Assembly: GCF_030362795.1 (NCBI RefSeq)
Contig: NZ_JAUCBM010000008.1
Location: forward strand, 55,020-119,019
Length of the DNA: 64,000 nt
Direction of reading: 5' to 3'
Origin: Pseudochrobactrum kiredjianiae
GTDB lineage: Bacteria > Pseudomonadota > Alphaproteobacteria > Rhizobiales > Rhizobiaceae
Both the position numbers and the translations under genes were made by a program. Shown one piece after another: positions 19,736 through 28,786 of the stretch (the stretch's first letter is position 1; each line of letters opens with the position of its first letter). The notes under the pieces are model-generated. The model was not told the origin of the DNA. It searched no databases and saw nothing but the letters and a program-made list of their open reading frames with translations.

Positions 19736-20980
19736 ATGAGACAAGTTCCAGACTTGGTTGAGATCAAAGCCATGGATAGTGCTGATACATTGCGATCAAT
19801 GCGGGATCAGTTTACTCTGCCGGAGGGTATCATATATCTGGACGGCAATTCACTTGGTGCGGCCTCAAAGATTACCTTGCAAAGCTTGCAGGAGGCTAGC
19901 CAAGAGTGGAGCCAGGACCTGATCAAGAGCTGGAATAAAGCGGGTTGGTTTGAATTGCCTTTGGCTCTTGGCGATCGTATCGGCAATCTGGTCGGTGCTG
20001 CGCAGGGGCAAGTTGTCGTCTGTGATACTACGTCCTCTAACCTCTACAAGGTGCTGCATGCCGCCTTGGCAATGCGTCCTGATCGCTCGGTTATTGTTGC
20101 AGAGGGTGGCAGTTTTCCGACCGATCTCTATGTGGCAGAGGGGGTTATGTCCGTGCTGCCCGATATAGTAATGCGGTTGGAAGGTGTTGATGCGCCAGAC
20201 ATTGAAAACCTTATTGATGACAGCGTTGCCGTGGTGCTTATCAACCACGTCAATTATATAACCGGTGAGTTACGGGATATGGCGGCACTCACGCAAACAG
20301 CGCATGAAGCCGGTGCCTTGATTATCTGGGATCTTTGTCATAGTGCCGGTGCCTTGCCGGTGCATCTCGATGAAGCCCAAGCCGATTTCGCAGTCGGCTG
20401 CTCATATAAATATCTCAACGGGGGCCCGGGTGCGCCCGCGTTCATTTATGCTGCCCGACATTTGCATGAGAAAATCCGGCAGCCTTTGTCTGGCTGGTGG
20501 GGGCATGCACGGCCTTTTACATTTGAGCAGACTTATGCTGCTTCAGCCGGCATAGGCCAGTTTCTATGTGGAACACAGCCGATTTTATCCATGCGTGCGC
20601 TTAAAGGCGCACTAAGCATCTGGGATAATGTAGACTTGCAAGTCATTCGTCATAAAAGCATCGCGCTCACAGATTTGTTTATCAATCTCGTTGAGGCAAA
20701 ATGCGCTGATTATGGTTTTGAACTGGAAAGCAACCGTAACGGCCAGAAGCGTGGCAGTCAGGTTTCTATTTCTCACACTAACAGCTACGAAATTATGCAG
20801 GCTCTCATCGCTCGTGGTGTGATTGGTGATTTTCGTGCCCCATCCAGTATGCGTTTTGGGTTTACGCCGCTTTACACCAGCTATGAAGATGTCTGGCAGG
20901 CTGTGTGTATTCTTGAAGATGTGATGGCGACTGGCGCGTGGCGGGACGCTCAATATGCCGTTCGCGCTGCTGTTACTTGA
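19736..20980 (+). CDS. kynU: Kynureninase
   Basis: The 414-residue PLP enzyme cleaves L-kynurenine to anthranilate and L-alanine. Visible signatures are the N-terminal IIYLDGNSLGAASK, the cofactor-contacting WDLCHSAGALPV and the PLP-Lys motif GCSYKYLNGGPGAPAFIY with Lys225. After it come the GWWGHARPFTFEQTY substrate segment and the C-terminal APSSMRFGFTPLYTSYEDVW. The length is typical of the family. The start is supported by CAGGAAAG upstream of ATG 19736. It follows the importer genes by 40 bp and is followed 13 bp later by a kynurenine-formamidase candidate, completing the route from tryptophan to anthranilate with kynA. Confidence 0.96.
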   Translation: MRQVPDLVEIKAMDSADTLRSMRDQFTLPEGIIYLDGNSLGAASKITLQSLQEASQEWSQDLIKSWNKAGWFELPLALGDRIGNLVGAAQGQVVVCDTTSSNLYKVLHAALAMRPDRSVIVAEGGSFPTDLYVAEGVMSVLPDIVMRLEGVDAPDIENLIDDSVAVVLINHVNYITGELRDMAALTQTAHEAGALIIWDLCHSAGALPVHLDEAQADFAVGCSYKYLNGGPGAPAFIYAARHLHEKIRQPLSGWWGHARPFTFEQTYAASAGIGQFLCGTQPILSMRALKGALSIWDNVDLQVIRHKSIALTDLFINLVEAKCADYGFELESNRNGQKRGSQVSISHTNSYEIMQALIARGVIGDFRAPSSMRFGFTPLYTSYEDVWQAVCILEDVMATGAWRDAQYAVRAAVT

Positions 20981-20993
20981 AGAGAGCTGCACC

Positions 20994-21827
20994 ATGTATG
21001 ATCGTTATATTTCAGATTGGGATAATGCCTATGCCAACGGTATTCATATTGTTGGCGGCGATCAGTGGGGCGATATCTGGGAACAACGCTCGACCCAGTT
21101 CCGCACAACACAACTTGAAGCGCAGCGAGCAGATCTCGACGTGCCTTACGGGGAAAAACCACGCAATCTTTATGATCTGTTTTTGCCGGAAGGTGATGCA
21201 AAAGGGCTGGTCGTTTTTATTCACGGTGGTTTTTGGACGGAGACAGACAAAAGCTACTGGTCATATCTGGCCTCTGGTTCGGTTGAGCATGGCTTTGCCG
21301 TTGCCATGCCGTCCTATACTCTATGCCCCGAGGCGACTATATCCGGCATCACGGTAGAAATCGCCCAAGCTATTGAACATGCTGCGGCAAGAATCTCAGG
21401 CCCCATTTATCTGGCCGGTCATTCTGCAGGCGGACAACTTGCCTGCCGGATGATGACTTTATCCAGCCCTCTTAGCCCGATCACGCGGCAGCGTGTCAGG
21501 CATGTCCTGTCGATTTCAGGTTTGCATGATCTGCGGCCTCTGATGCAAATGGAATTGAATACATCTTTACAGATTGATGAGGATGAGGCTTTCGCTGAAA
21601 GCCCGGCATTATTGCGACCTCTTGAGGCAACACGATTGACGTGCTGGTATGGGAGCAACGAGCGGCCTGAATTTATCCGGCAATCGAAACTTCTTGCCAA
21701 TATCTGGCTCGGCCTTGGCGCAACCACAACCTGTATTGAAGAGATGGACAAGCATCATTTCGATGTGATTGACGGCCTGTCTGATGCCTCACATCCGCTC
21801 ATCAAGAGGTTTTTATTTTCGGAGTGA
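20994..21827 (+). CDS. Alpha/beta hydrolase, probable kynurenine formamidase
   Basis: The 277-residue alpha/beta hydrolase has an oxyanion-hole motif HGGFW at 77-81, a nucleophile elbow GHSAGG with Ser144, and a candidate catalytic His in KHHFDVIDGL near the C-terminus. HGGxW plus GHSAGG is typical of the animal/yeast-type N-formylkynurenine formamidases and differs from the metal-dependent cyclase-like KynB common in bacteria. Its place directly after kynU, in a cluster with kynA and lacking any other formamidase, makes deformylation of N-formylkynurenine the best call. ATG 20994 is chosen for its position after GAGAG and for matching the hydrolase N-terminus. The 3' end overlaps the convergent fumarylacetoacetase gene by 26 bp. 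Confidence 0.85.
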   Translation: MYDRYISDWDNAYANGIHIVGGDQWGDIWEQRSTQFRTTQLEAQRADLDVPYGEKPRNLYDLFLPEGDAKGLVVFIHGGFWTETDKSYWSYLASGSVEHGFAVAMPSYTLCPEATISGITVEIAQAIEHAAARISGPIYLAGHSAGGQLACRMMTLSSPLSPITRQRVRHVLSISGLHDLRPLMQMELNTSLQIDEDEAFAESPALLRPLEATRLTCWYGSNERPEFIRQSKLLANIWLGLGATTTCIEEMDKHHFDVIDGLSDASHPLIKRFLFSE

Positions 21828-22821
21828 CAACCTGATCAATAGCGCCAAAAATGGAATGCCCTTTTTGATCTCTCATCTCAATCTGCACACGATCTCCAAA
21901 CGTCATATAAGGTGTGTGAGCTACACCATGCAGGATTGTTTCAATCATGCGGATTTCTGCAATACAGGAAAATCCATTCCCGCCCTGATCAATAGGTTTG
22001 CCAAAGCCGCCATCTTGTTTGTTTGAAACTGTACCCGAGCCGATAATCGTGCCTGCAACAAGATTTCGGGTTTTGGCAGCATGAACAATAAGCGCACCAA
22101 AATCAAATGTCATATCCACCCCCGCATTTGCTCTGCCAAATGGTTTGCCATTCAACGAAACCAGAAGGGGCAAATGAACCTTCCCACGCTCCCATGCTTC
22201 ACCTAATTCATCAGGTGTAACGGCAACAGGAGAAAATGCTGAGGCCGGTTTGGATTGAAAAAAACCAAATCCTTTGGCCAATTCTGAAGGAATAAGCTCG
22301 CGCAAAGAAATATCATTTACGAGCATAATCAGCCGGATAGCTTTAAGTGCCTGCTCGTAGCTTGCACCCATGGGGACATCATCGACGATGACAGCAATTT
22401 CCCCTTCCATATCGAGACCATAGGCTTCATCAGCGAGCAAAATCGGCGCGTGTGGACACAAAAAACCATCCGAGCCGCCCTGATACATCAAAGGATCCGT
22501 CCAAAAGCTCTGTGGCATTGGGGCATTGCGCGCTTTGCGAACAAGCTCAACATGATTAACATAGGCCGAGCCGTCTGCCCATTGATAGGCACGCGGTAGC
22601 GGGGAGGCTGCCTCCTGCTCCCGAAATGGCAGGTTAGGCTCATTGCCTGCCTCTAGGCGTTCTGCAATTTGTATCAGTGCAGGCGCGACTTGCTGCCAGT
22701 GATCGAGTGCGAACTGAAGTGTATGTGCGACCTGACCCGCTTCCGCATAGCGGGTAAGATCGCGAGAGACGACCACGAGCCTGCCATCTCTGGTGCCATC
22801 TTTTAGTGTCGCGAGTTTCAT
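21802..22821 (-). CDS. Fumarylacetoacetate hydrolase family protein
   Basis: The 339-residue enzyme has the FAH catalytic-domain pattern: metal-ligand segment YGLDMEGEIAVIVDDVP, NDISLRELIP, FQSKPASAFSPVAVTP, and GTIIGSGTVSNKQ near the end. It is shorter than animal fumarylacetoacetases but matches the bacterial form that sits beside hmgA and hpd. It would cleave fumaryl- or maleylacetoacetate to fumarate/maleate and acetoacetate, ending tyrosine catabolism. No maleylacetoacetate isomerase gene is seen nearby. ATG 22821 gives the natural MKLATLKDGTRDG start; the open frame upstream overlaps hmgA and is not coding. The 3' end overlaps the convergent hydrolase gene by 26 bp. Confidence 0.92.
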   Translation of the reverse strand: MKLATLKDGTRDGRLVVVSRDLTRYAEAGQVAHTLQFALDHWQQVAPALIQIAERLEAGNEPNLPFREQEAASPLPRAYQWADGSAYVNHVELVRKARNAPMPQSFWTDPLMYQGGSDGFLCPHAPILLADEAYGLDMEGEIAVIVDDVPMGASYEQALKAIRLIMLVNDISLRELIPSELAKGFGFFQSKPASAFSPVAVTPDELGEAWERGKVHLPLLVSLNGKPFGRANAGVDMTFDFGALIVHAAKTRNLVAGTIIGSGTVSNKQDGGFGKPIDQGGNGFSCIAEIRMIETILHGVAHTPYMTFGDRVQIEMRDQKGHSIFGAIDQVVTPKIKTS

Positions 22822-22858
22822 AGCAAAATCCACATGAGCTAAACGAGAAAACAGCGCT

Positions 22859-24193
22859 TTATTTAAGGCCCGGAGTTCCGTCGAACCGCCGTTCCAAACC
22901 ATCCCAACATTGATGATAATCATCTTGTCGGGTTTCTAATTCCGCAGCAAATTGGGTAATTTGCTGAGGGAAGCGTGTTTCGAACATAAAGGCCATGGTG
23001 TCGCTGAGTTTGACAGGTTGAAGTTCGCTATTGGTTGCTTTTTCAAAGCCGTAAGTGTCGGGCCCGTGGGGGAGCATCATATTATGCAAACTCATACCGC
23101 CCGGAACAAAACCTTTCTCCTTGGCATCATATTGTCCCTGAATAAGCCCCATGAACTCACTCATAATGTTGCGGTGGTACCACGGTGGTCTGAAACTATG
23201 TTCGGCCACCACCCAACGTGGCGGAAAAATCACAAAATCAACATTGGCCGTTCCGGCTTCTCCTGAAGGGGCTGTCAGGACAGTAAAAATAGACGGGTCG
23301 GGATGATCAAATAAGATCGCACCAACCGGAGAGAAGTTCCGTAAATCATATTTGAAGGGCGTATAATTTCCATGCCACGCGACGACATCGAGCGGCGAGT
23401 GATCAATTTTCGTGACATAGAATTTACCGCACCATTTAATGTGAATCCTGCACGTGGTTTCTTTGTCTTCATAGGCCGCTACGGGAATTTTGAAGTCGCG
23501 CGGGTTGGCAAGACAATTTGCACCAATGGGGCCACGGTCAGGAAGTGTAAATTTAGCACCATAATTTTCGCAGATATATCCGCGCCAGACCGACTGCGTG
23601 CCAATAGCGGAAACCTTAAACACCATTCCACGAGGGATCAGACAGATTTCGTTCGGCTCCACATCCATAATGCCAAGTTCAGTGAAAACACGAATAGTAC
23701 CCTGTTGAGGAACAATAAGCAGTTCACCATCTGCATTGCAGAAATAGTCGTCAGTCATCGTCTCGTTGAAATTATAAATATGTGCCGCCATTCCCGTTTG
23801 TGTCAGGACATCGCCTGCCGTCGTCATGGTGCGGATGCTTTCAATAAAATTGGCGGTTTGCTGTAAAGGCGGTGGCGGATCCCAGCGCAACTGCCCAAGG
23901 GGCAGGGAGTGCTCAGCTATACAGGGCGCTGATTGCCAAAAGGGATAGCTGGCATTCGAAAAACGCTTCATATGTTTGACGCTGGGGCGAATACGATATA
24001 GCCACGAGCGTTCATTGGTTCCGCGTGGAGCCGTGAAGGGGGAGCCGGATAGTTGCTCGGCATAGAGACCGTAATTGCATTTCTGAGGGCTGTTCTGCCC
24101 CTGAGGAAGCGCACCGGCAAGAGCCTCGGTCTCGAAATCGTTTCCAAAACCCGGCATATAAGTCAGAGGGGCAACTGGTGCGTTCCGTTCCAT
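22859..24193 (-). CDS. hmgA: Homogentisate 1,2-dioxygenase
   Basis: The 444-residue non-haem iron dioxygenase opens the ring of homogentisate to maleylacetoacetate. The start [24 protein letters not shown] is typical, preceded by GGAG at ATG 24193. Iron ligands corresponding to the known His-Glu-His set are seen at His340 and Glu346 ([15 protein letters not shown]) and His376 (PHGPD). The cupin regions around [14 protein letters not shown] and PRGMVFKV are intact. It lies between hpd (52 bp upstream) and the fumarylacetoacetase gene (37 bp downstream), forming one tyrosine-degradation operon. Confidence 0.97.
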   Translation of the reverse strand: MERNAPVAPLTYMPGFGNDFETEALAGALPQGQNSPQKCNYGLYAEQLSGSPFTAPRGTNERSWLYRIRPSVKHMKRFSNASYPFWQSAPCIAEHSLPLGQLRWDPPPPLQQTANFIESIRTMTTAGDVLTQTGMAAHIYNFNETMTDDYFCNADGELLIVPQQGTIRVFTELGIMDVEPNEICLIPRGMVFKVSAIGTQSVWRGYICENYGAKFTLPDRGPIGANCLANPRDFKIPVAAYEDKETTCRIHIKWCGKFYVTKIDHSPLDVVAWHGNYTPFKYDLRNFSPVGAILFDHPDPSIFTVLTAPSGEAGTANVDFVIFPPRWVVAEHSFRPPWYHRNIMSEFMGLIQGQYDAKEKGFVPGGMSLHNMMLPHGPDTYGFEKATNSELQPVKLSDTMAFMFETRFPQQITQFAAELETRQDDYHQCWDGLERRFDGTPGLK

Positions 24194-24245
24194 TCCATTT
24201 CTCCAAAGATATTCAGAGCAAATTGATCTGTCGCAGCTATCTTTG

Positions 24246-25358
24246 CTAAATTGCCTTGGCTGTGCCAATCACACCACGTTGAAGCTGATCTGCTTCGATG
24301 GATTCAAACAACGCACGGAAGTTTCCTTCCCCAAAGCCTTCATCACCTTTGCGCTGAATAAACTCGAAAAAAATTGGCCCAATGACGGTCTTTGAGAAAA
24401 TTTGCAGCAGGATTTTTGTTGTTCCGCCGTCCACAACGCCTTCCCCGTCGATGAGAATACCGTGTTTTTTCATAAGCTCGACCGGTTCATCGTGCCCGTG
24501 AACACGGTTGAAAGACATATCGTAATAAGTTGACGGCGGGCCCGGCATAAATCGCAATCCATTATCTGCCAGCCTGTCGGTTGCTTCGTAAATATTGTCG
24601 GTGCCTACAGCAATATGCTGTATTCCTTCGCCTTTGTAATGTTTCAGGAATTCTTCAATTTGGCTTGTATCATCTTTTGATTCATTGAGCGGAATGCGGA
24701 TTTTCCCGCATGGAGATGTGATGGCGCGGCTGACAAGGCCGGTAATACGGCCATCTATATTGAAAAAATGGATTTGCCTGAAGTTGAAAAGATCGCGGTA
24801 AAAAGCCCACCACTTATCCATATTCCCGCGATAGACATTATGGGTCAAGTGGTCGAGATAGTAGAAGCCGACGCCTTTGGGGTGAGGGTTTGTTTCATCA
24901 GTCCAGTCAAACTCAGCTTCATAGGCCGAGCCTTTAGCACCATAGGTTTCGATGAAATAAAGCAATGACCCGCCGATACCTATGATAGCCGGTACATTTA
25001 ATGTTTTATCCTCACCTTCATAGGGCTGGGCGCCTTTTGAAACAGCATGATCAAAAGCGTGTTGGGCATTCACCACGCGCCACGCCATAGAAGGCGCACA
25101 GGGGCCATGTGTCTCTGTAAAGCGCATAGCATGACTGTCCGGCTCAGCATTCAGAATGTAATTGATATCCCCTTGGCGCCATACTGTGATGTTTTTGGTC
25201 TTATGTCTGGCCGTCAGGGTGTAGCCCATACGCATGAATAATTCGCGTAACTGCTGCGGCTCCGAATGCGCGAACTCAACAAATTCAAAACCGTCTGTAC
25301 CTGCCGGATTATCAGCCGTTATTTCAGAAACTGGTGCATCATGTGGAAACGGACCCAT
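24246..25358 (-). CDS. hpd: 4-Hydroxyphenylpyruvate dioxygenase
   Basis: The 370-residue vicinal-oxygen-chelate dioxygenase converts 4-hydroxyphenylpyruvate to homogentisate. The facial iron triad is visible as His170 (YLDHLTHNV), His248 (GIQHIAVGT) and Glu332 (FFEFIQRKG). The C-terminal helix carrying [18 protein letters not shown] closes the active site and is complete. It is the first gene of the minus-strand tyrosine operon, divergent from an Lrp-family regulator with 128 bp between starts. Confidence 0.97.
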   Translation of the reverse strand: MGPFPHDAPVSEITADNPAGTDGFEFVEFAHSEPQQLRELFMRMGYTLTARHKTKNITVWRQGDINYILNAEPDSHAMRFTETHGPCAPSMAWRVVNAQHAFDHAVSKGAQPYEGEDKTLNVPAIIGIGGSLLYFIETYGAKGSAYEAEFDWTDETNPHPKGVGFYYLDHLTHNVYRGNMDKWWAFYRDLFNFRQIHFFNIDGRITGLVSRAITSPCGKIRIPLNESKDDTSQIEEFLKHYKGEGIQHIAVGTDNIYEATDRLADNGLRFMPGPPSTYYDMSFNRVHGHDEPVELMKKHGILIDGEGVVDGGTTKILLQIFSKTVIGPIFFEFIQRKGDEGFGEGNFRALFESIEADQLQRGVIGTAKAI

Positions 25359-25486
25359 AATATCCTCCCGAGAACAGGTGCGTCGTAATGCAAAGTATCG
25401 CGCCTATTTCATGCAAGGTGCTTGCGAAGACAGAGTTAGAATGGAAATCTATGCACAATTCGTGAGTGATATAGGGGAAATACGCA

Positions 25487-25960
25487 ATGAATGAGCCACT
25501 CGATCGCTTTGATCGTCGTTTGCTGCAAGAGCTTCAAAATGACGGGCATCTTACCAATAATGAACTGGGAGAACGCATAGCATTATCTCCGTCGCAATGC
25601 TCAAGAAGACGGATGCGGTTGGAAGCAGAAGGTTACATTTGCGGATATCAGGCAAAGATCAACAGGCAAAAAATCGGGCTGGATATGATCGTGATTATTG
25701 CGGTCACGCTGGCGACACATAATCGGGACAATGCGTATAAATTTTCACAGCTTATCAATGCCTTGCCGGAGGTTCTTGAAGCTTATGCTTTAACCGGTGA
25801 AATGGATTATCACATTAAAGTCGCCGTCCGAAATTTAAAGGACTTGTCCCGATTTGTTAACGACATTCTCTTGCCGCATGAATCTGTGCAGCATCTGAAA
25901 ACATCAATTGTTTTAGACACTTTAAAGACCTTCGAGGGCTTTCCGATACTGGAAACTTAA
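25487..25960 (+). CDS. Lrp/AsnC family transcriptional regulator
   Basis: The 157-residue regulator has an N-terminal AsnC helix-turn-helix (LDRFDRRLLQELQNDGHLTNNELGERIALSPSQCSRRRMRLE) and a C-terminal ligand-binding RAM domain with EAYALTGEMDYHIKVAVRNL, whose Gly-rich turn binds amino acids in Lrp proteins. It is divergent from hpd and likely controls the tyrosine operon in response to an aromatic amino acid; HpdR-type regulators in related bacteria are placed the same way. The regulatory link is inferred from position. Confidence 0.94.
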   Translation: MNEPLDRFDRRLLQELQNDGHLTNNELGERIALSPSQCSRRRMRLEAEGYICGYQAKINRQKIGLDMIVIIAVTLATHNRDNAYKFSQLINALPEVLEAYALTGEMDYHIKVAVRNLKDLSRFVNDILLPHESVQHLKTSIVLDTLKTFEGFPILET

Positions 25961-26024
25961 CGGTTTCTAATTGTTAATTATCACCAAAATACTATTAAAT
26001 ATATTTTAAGCAGCAACTGAAAGC

Positions 26025-26648
26025 TTATAAATCAATAACTTGCGGGGAGCTAATCCCGAGCAGGGTGTTCTCCATATCCGGCTCATTACCGGAGCAGACA
26101 CATAGGATTTCAGCATCCTGCTCGCTAACCGATAAATAGGCATGTCCCATGGTTGAATCGATATAGACGCTCTCACCGGTTTTGAGCCGCACCGGTGCAT
26201 ATTGATCTGTATGTAGCTCAATCTCACCATTGAGAACCATCAGAAATTCCTCACCGGCATGTTTGGTCAGGGGGCCAAATTCTTCCAAAGTGCGGGCACG
26301 GGCAAAAGCATGGATAGGCACCATTCTTTTGCGGGTAAGGTCGGTTGCAAGATAATGATAATCATAATTTTGCGTCAGCTGGCGCAATGTCGACATGGCC
26401 GAACTCACAGAGCGCCGCGCACGATTGGCCGCAGGATGACTGTCACAACTCAGAAGTTCTGTCAGGTGAATGCCTAAGCCATGGCAAATTTGCAGCAGTT
26501 TATCATAGCTGAGAGACAGCTGATCATTCTCAACTTTCGACAGCGTGGAAACCGCAACGCCGGTGCGGTCGCTGACTTGTTGAAGCGTCCATTGGTGGTT
26601 CTTGCGCAGTTTACGCAGGCAATTGGCTAGGTTCGGTTGTCCTGACAT
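26025..26648 (-). CDS. XRE family regulator with C-terminal cupin
   Basis: The 207-residue protein has an N-terminal XRE helix-turn-helix (LANCLRKLRKNHQWTLQQVSDRTGVAVSTLSKVENDQLS) and a C-terminal cupin (HAGEEFLMVLNGEIELHTDQYAPVRLKTGESVYIDSTMGHAY). ATG 26648 is preferred because GGGGT lies upstream; ATG 26672 would add eight residues. Such regulators often sense a small nitrogen compound and control adjacent oxidase or transporter genes. It is divergent from an FAD oxidase gene, and the 112-bp space between them holds a perfect 8-bp inverted repeat that may be its operator. Confidence 0.93.
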   Translation of the reverse strand: MSGQPNLANCLRKLRKNHQWTLQQVSDRTGVAVSTLSKVENDQLSLSYDKLLQICHGLGIHLTELLSCDSHPAANRARRSVSSAMSTLRQLTQNYDYHYLATDLTRKRMVPIHAFARARTLEEFGPLTKHAGEEFLMVLNGEIELHTDQYAPVRLKTGESVYIDSTMGHAYLSVSEQDAEILCVCSGNEPDMENTLLGISSPQVIDL

Positions 26649-26700
26649 TTTTACCCCGTTAAATTCCTGCATTCATCTTATTCTGTACGCCAGATCTGAG

Positions 26701-26728
26701 CAATATTTTTATTATATGCTAAATATTG
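26701..26728. promoter_or_regulatory. Inverted repeat, candidate operator of XRE-cupin regulator
   Basis: CAATATTT (26701-26708) and AAATATTG (26721-26728) form a perfect 8-bp inverted repeat with a 12-bp spacer in the divergent intergenic region. A TTGACT box at 26726-26731 could be a -35 element for the oxidase gene, so occupancy would repress it. Function is inferred. Confidence 0.45.
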
Positions 26729-26760
26729 ACTAAATTTGAAAACTGACATAGCCATTTCTT

Positions 26761-27873
26761 ATGGGAGAAAATTCAAAAACTATTATCATTATCGGTGGGG
26801 GCATTGCTGGCCTTTCCGCTGCTGCTGTTTTGGCTCAGTCGTCTTCAGTTCTATTGCTGGAGCGAGAGAAACAGCTTGGCTATCATGCGAGCGGCCGTTC
26901 GGCCGCCCTGTTTTCGGAAACCTACGGTAATCGTGTTGTACGCGGATTGTCGGTTGCCAGTCGTCCGGCTTTAGAAAATGGCGGTTTTTTTGAACATCGC
27001 CGCGGTGCTTTGCATATCGGTGGTGTGGCTGATGCTGCTGCGATTGATGAACTGGCGCAGGAATTGCAAGCACTGTTGCCATCAGTACGTCGTCTGTCTG
27101 CGAGTGAAGTCAGCGCTATGGTTTCTGTAATCCCACCGGACAAGACCTGCGGTGGTGTCTATGAAGCTGATGCCATGGATATTGATACCAACAAGATGCT
27201 GAGCGACCGCGCCACTCAGTTTAAAGCGGCAGGTGGAACTGTTCGCCTTGGTGAAGAAGTAATGGAAATCCGTAAAACCGAAAACGGATTTCAGGTAGTG
27301 ACGAATACCGGCACTTACGAGGCGGATATTGTTATCAATGCGTCCGGTGCATGGGCGGATGTCATTGCTGAGCGGGCAGGGCTGTCCGGTCTCGGTATGC
27401 AGCCGAAGCGCCGCACAGCTTTTATGTTCGATGCAGAGGATGAAGCCTTACGTGAATGGCCATTAGTCGTTGATCTGCATGAGCAGTTTTATTTCAAGCC
27501 GGATGCCGGACGTTTGATTGGTTCGCTGGCTGATGAAACAGATACGCCTCCTTGTGACGCCTATCCGGAAGATCTGGATGTCGCGATCGCCGTTGACCGT
27601 ATTGAGCAGGCCACCACTCTGCACATCGGTCGTCCTGCAACGCCATGGGCAGGGCTGAGAACATTTTCACCGGATCGCACGCCGGTGGTTGGCTTTGATC
27701 CGCGTTTATCCGGTTTTTTCTGGCTGGTCGGGCAGGGCGGCTACGGTTTTCAGGTCTCGCTAGCCTTGGCGGATATGACTGCGAAACTGATCCGGCATGA
27801 GCCACTGCCGGATGAGCTGGGCGTTAGTGCTGAAGCATTGGCACCGGAACGGTTTCTGACGACGAAAAATTAA
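26761..27873 (+). CDS. FAD-dependent amine/D-amino-acid oxidase family (DAO)
   Basis: The 370-residue flavoprotein has the N-terminal dinucleotide-binding motif IIIIGGGIAGLSAAAVLA, the ERE at the end of the second strand, GYHASGRSAALF and a C-terminal GLRTFSPDRTPVVGFDP...FFWLVGQGGYGFQVS segment, which places it in the glycine oxidase/D-amino-acid dehydrogenase family. It oxidises an amine or imino group of a small amino compound. No Shine-Dalgarno sequence precedes ATG 26761; a plausible -35 TTGACT at 26726 would put the transcript start near the ATG, so a leaderless mRNA is possible. A hairpin separates it from the downstream creatininase-like gene. Confidence 0.9.
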   Translation: MGENSKTIIIIGGGIAGLSAAAVLAQSSSVLLLEREKQLGYHASGRSAALFSETYGNRVVRGLSVASRPALENGGFFEHRRGALHIGGVADAAAIDELAQELQALLPSVRRLSASEVSAMVSVIPPDKTCGGVYEADAMDIDTNKMLSDRATQFKAAGGTVRLGEEVMEIRKTENGFQVVTNTGTYEADIVINASGAWADVIAERAGLSGLGMQPKRRTAFMFDAEDEALREWPLVVDLHEQFYFKPDAGRLIGSLADETDTPPCDAYPEDLDVAIAVDRIEQATTLHIGRPATPWAGLRTFSPDRTPVVGFDPRLSGFFWLVGQGGYGFQVSLALADMTAKLIRHEPLPDELGVSAEALAPERFLTTKN

Positions 27874-27877
27874 TTTT

Positions 27878-27908
27878 AACCGGCACATGATGTGCCGGTT
27901 TTATTTTA
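27878..27908 (+). terminator. Intrinsic terminator/attenuator after the DAO gene
   Basis: AACCGGCAC-ATGAT-GTGCCGGTT forms a perfect 9-bp stem at 27878-27900, followed by TTATTTTAT. It lies between two same-strand genes, so it may only partially terminate, lowering expression of the creatininase-like gene. Confidence 0.75.
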
Positions 27909-27927
27909 TATTGAGCGGGAGAGAGAC

Positions 27928-28758
27928 ATGACAATTGAAGTTGAATGGGCACGCATGACCGCGCCGGACTTGCGCGAAATTGCAGCGGGTAAAAATGCTC
28001 TGGCAATTTTGCCGATCGGATCGCTGGAACAGCATGGCCCACATTTGCCGGTTATCACCGATACTGCGAGTGCTTCGGAAGCGGCAATCCGTGCCGCGCG
28101 TTTGGTTTCCGGTGAAATGCCTGTAGCGGTTCTGCCTGGTTTATGGTTGGGGATGAGCGAACATCATCTGCCATTCGGTGGTACGATTACGCTGGATTTT
28201 GAAGCGCTGCGCAAAGTCCTGCAATGCATTGTGCGCTCTCTGAAAGCGCTTGGTTTCTCTCGTCTTCTGATCGTGAATGGTCATGGTGGCAATATTGACC
28301 CGCTGGCGGTTGCCGTGCGTGAACTGGCTGTCGAATTCGCCATGCCGATTGTATCTACACTGCCTTGGGAACTGGCGCCGGAAGAAACACTGAAAATTTT
28401 TGACGTGGATAATGGTGCCCATCATGCCTGTGAGGGTGAATCTTCAGTCATGCTGGCAATTACGCCCCAAACCGTGCGCTCAGATCGTTTTGAGCAGGCT
28501 TTTGGCAATCAGCAGCATCCGTTGGAAAATCTGCCAAAGGGAGCAACGCGCTTCTATTCCTTCTCGGAACATGCACCGATAACCGGCACATGGGGTGATC
28601 CACGCAGCGCAACAGCTGAAAAGGGCGAGCGTTTTCTGGATTTGCAGGCCGCTGAAGTTGCAAAACTCATTCGCTGTGATGCTCTGTGGACGGCGCCGGA
28701 TCCGGTTTGGTCTGCAGGACGAGGCCAGAAAACATCAGCCGGACGGCTCGAAATCTAA
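27928..28758 (+). CDS. Creatininase family amidohydrolase
   Basis: The 276-residue metalloenzyme carries the creatininase-family metal motifs: GSLEQHGPHLPVITDT (Glu, His and Asp ligands), HHLPFGGTITL, VNGHGGN and a later Glu in HACEGESS. The family includes creatinine amidohydrolase and enzymes acting on other cyclic amides and formamides. The start ATG 27928 follows GCGGGAGAGA. It sits after an FAD oxidase gene and before an oligopeptide-type binding protein gene, suggesting a short pathway for an imported amide or amino compound. Creatinine itself is possible but not shown. Confidence 0.92.
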   Translation: MTIEVEWARMTAPDLREIAAGKNALAILPIGSLEQHGPHLPVITDTASASEAAIRAARLVSGEMPVAVLPGLWLGMSEHHLPFGGTITLDFEALRKVLQCIVRSLKALGFSRLLIVNGHGGNIDPLAVAVRELAVEFAMPIVSTLPWELAPEETLKIFDVDNGAHHACEGESSVMLAITPQTVRSDRFEQAFGNQQHPLENLPKGATRFYSFSEHAPITGTWGDPRSATAEKGERFLDLQAAEVAKLIRCDALWTAPDPVWSAGRGQKTSAGRLEI

Positions 28759-28786
28759 ATTTAGGTGCATAATGGGGAGGAAGATT

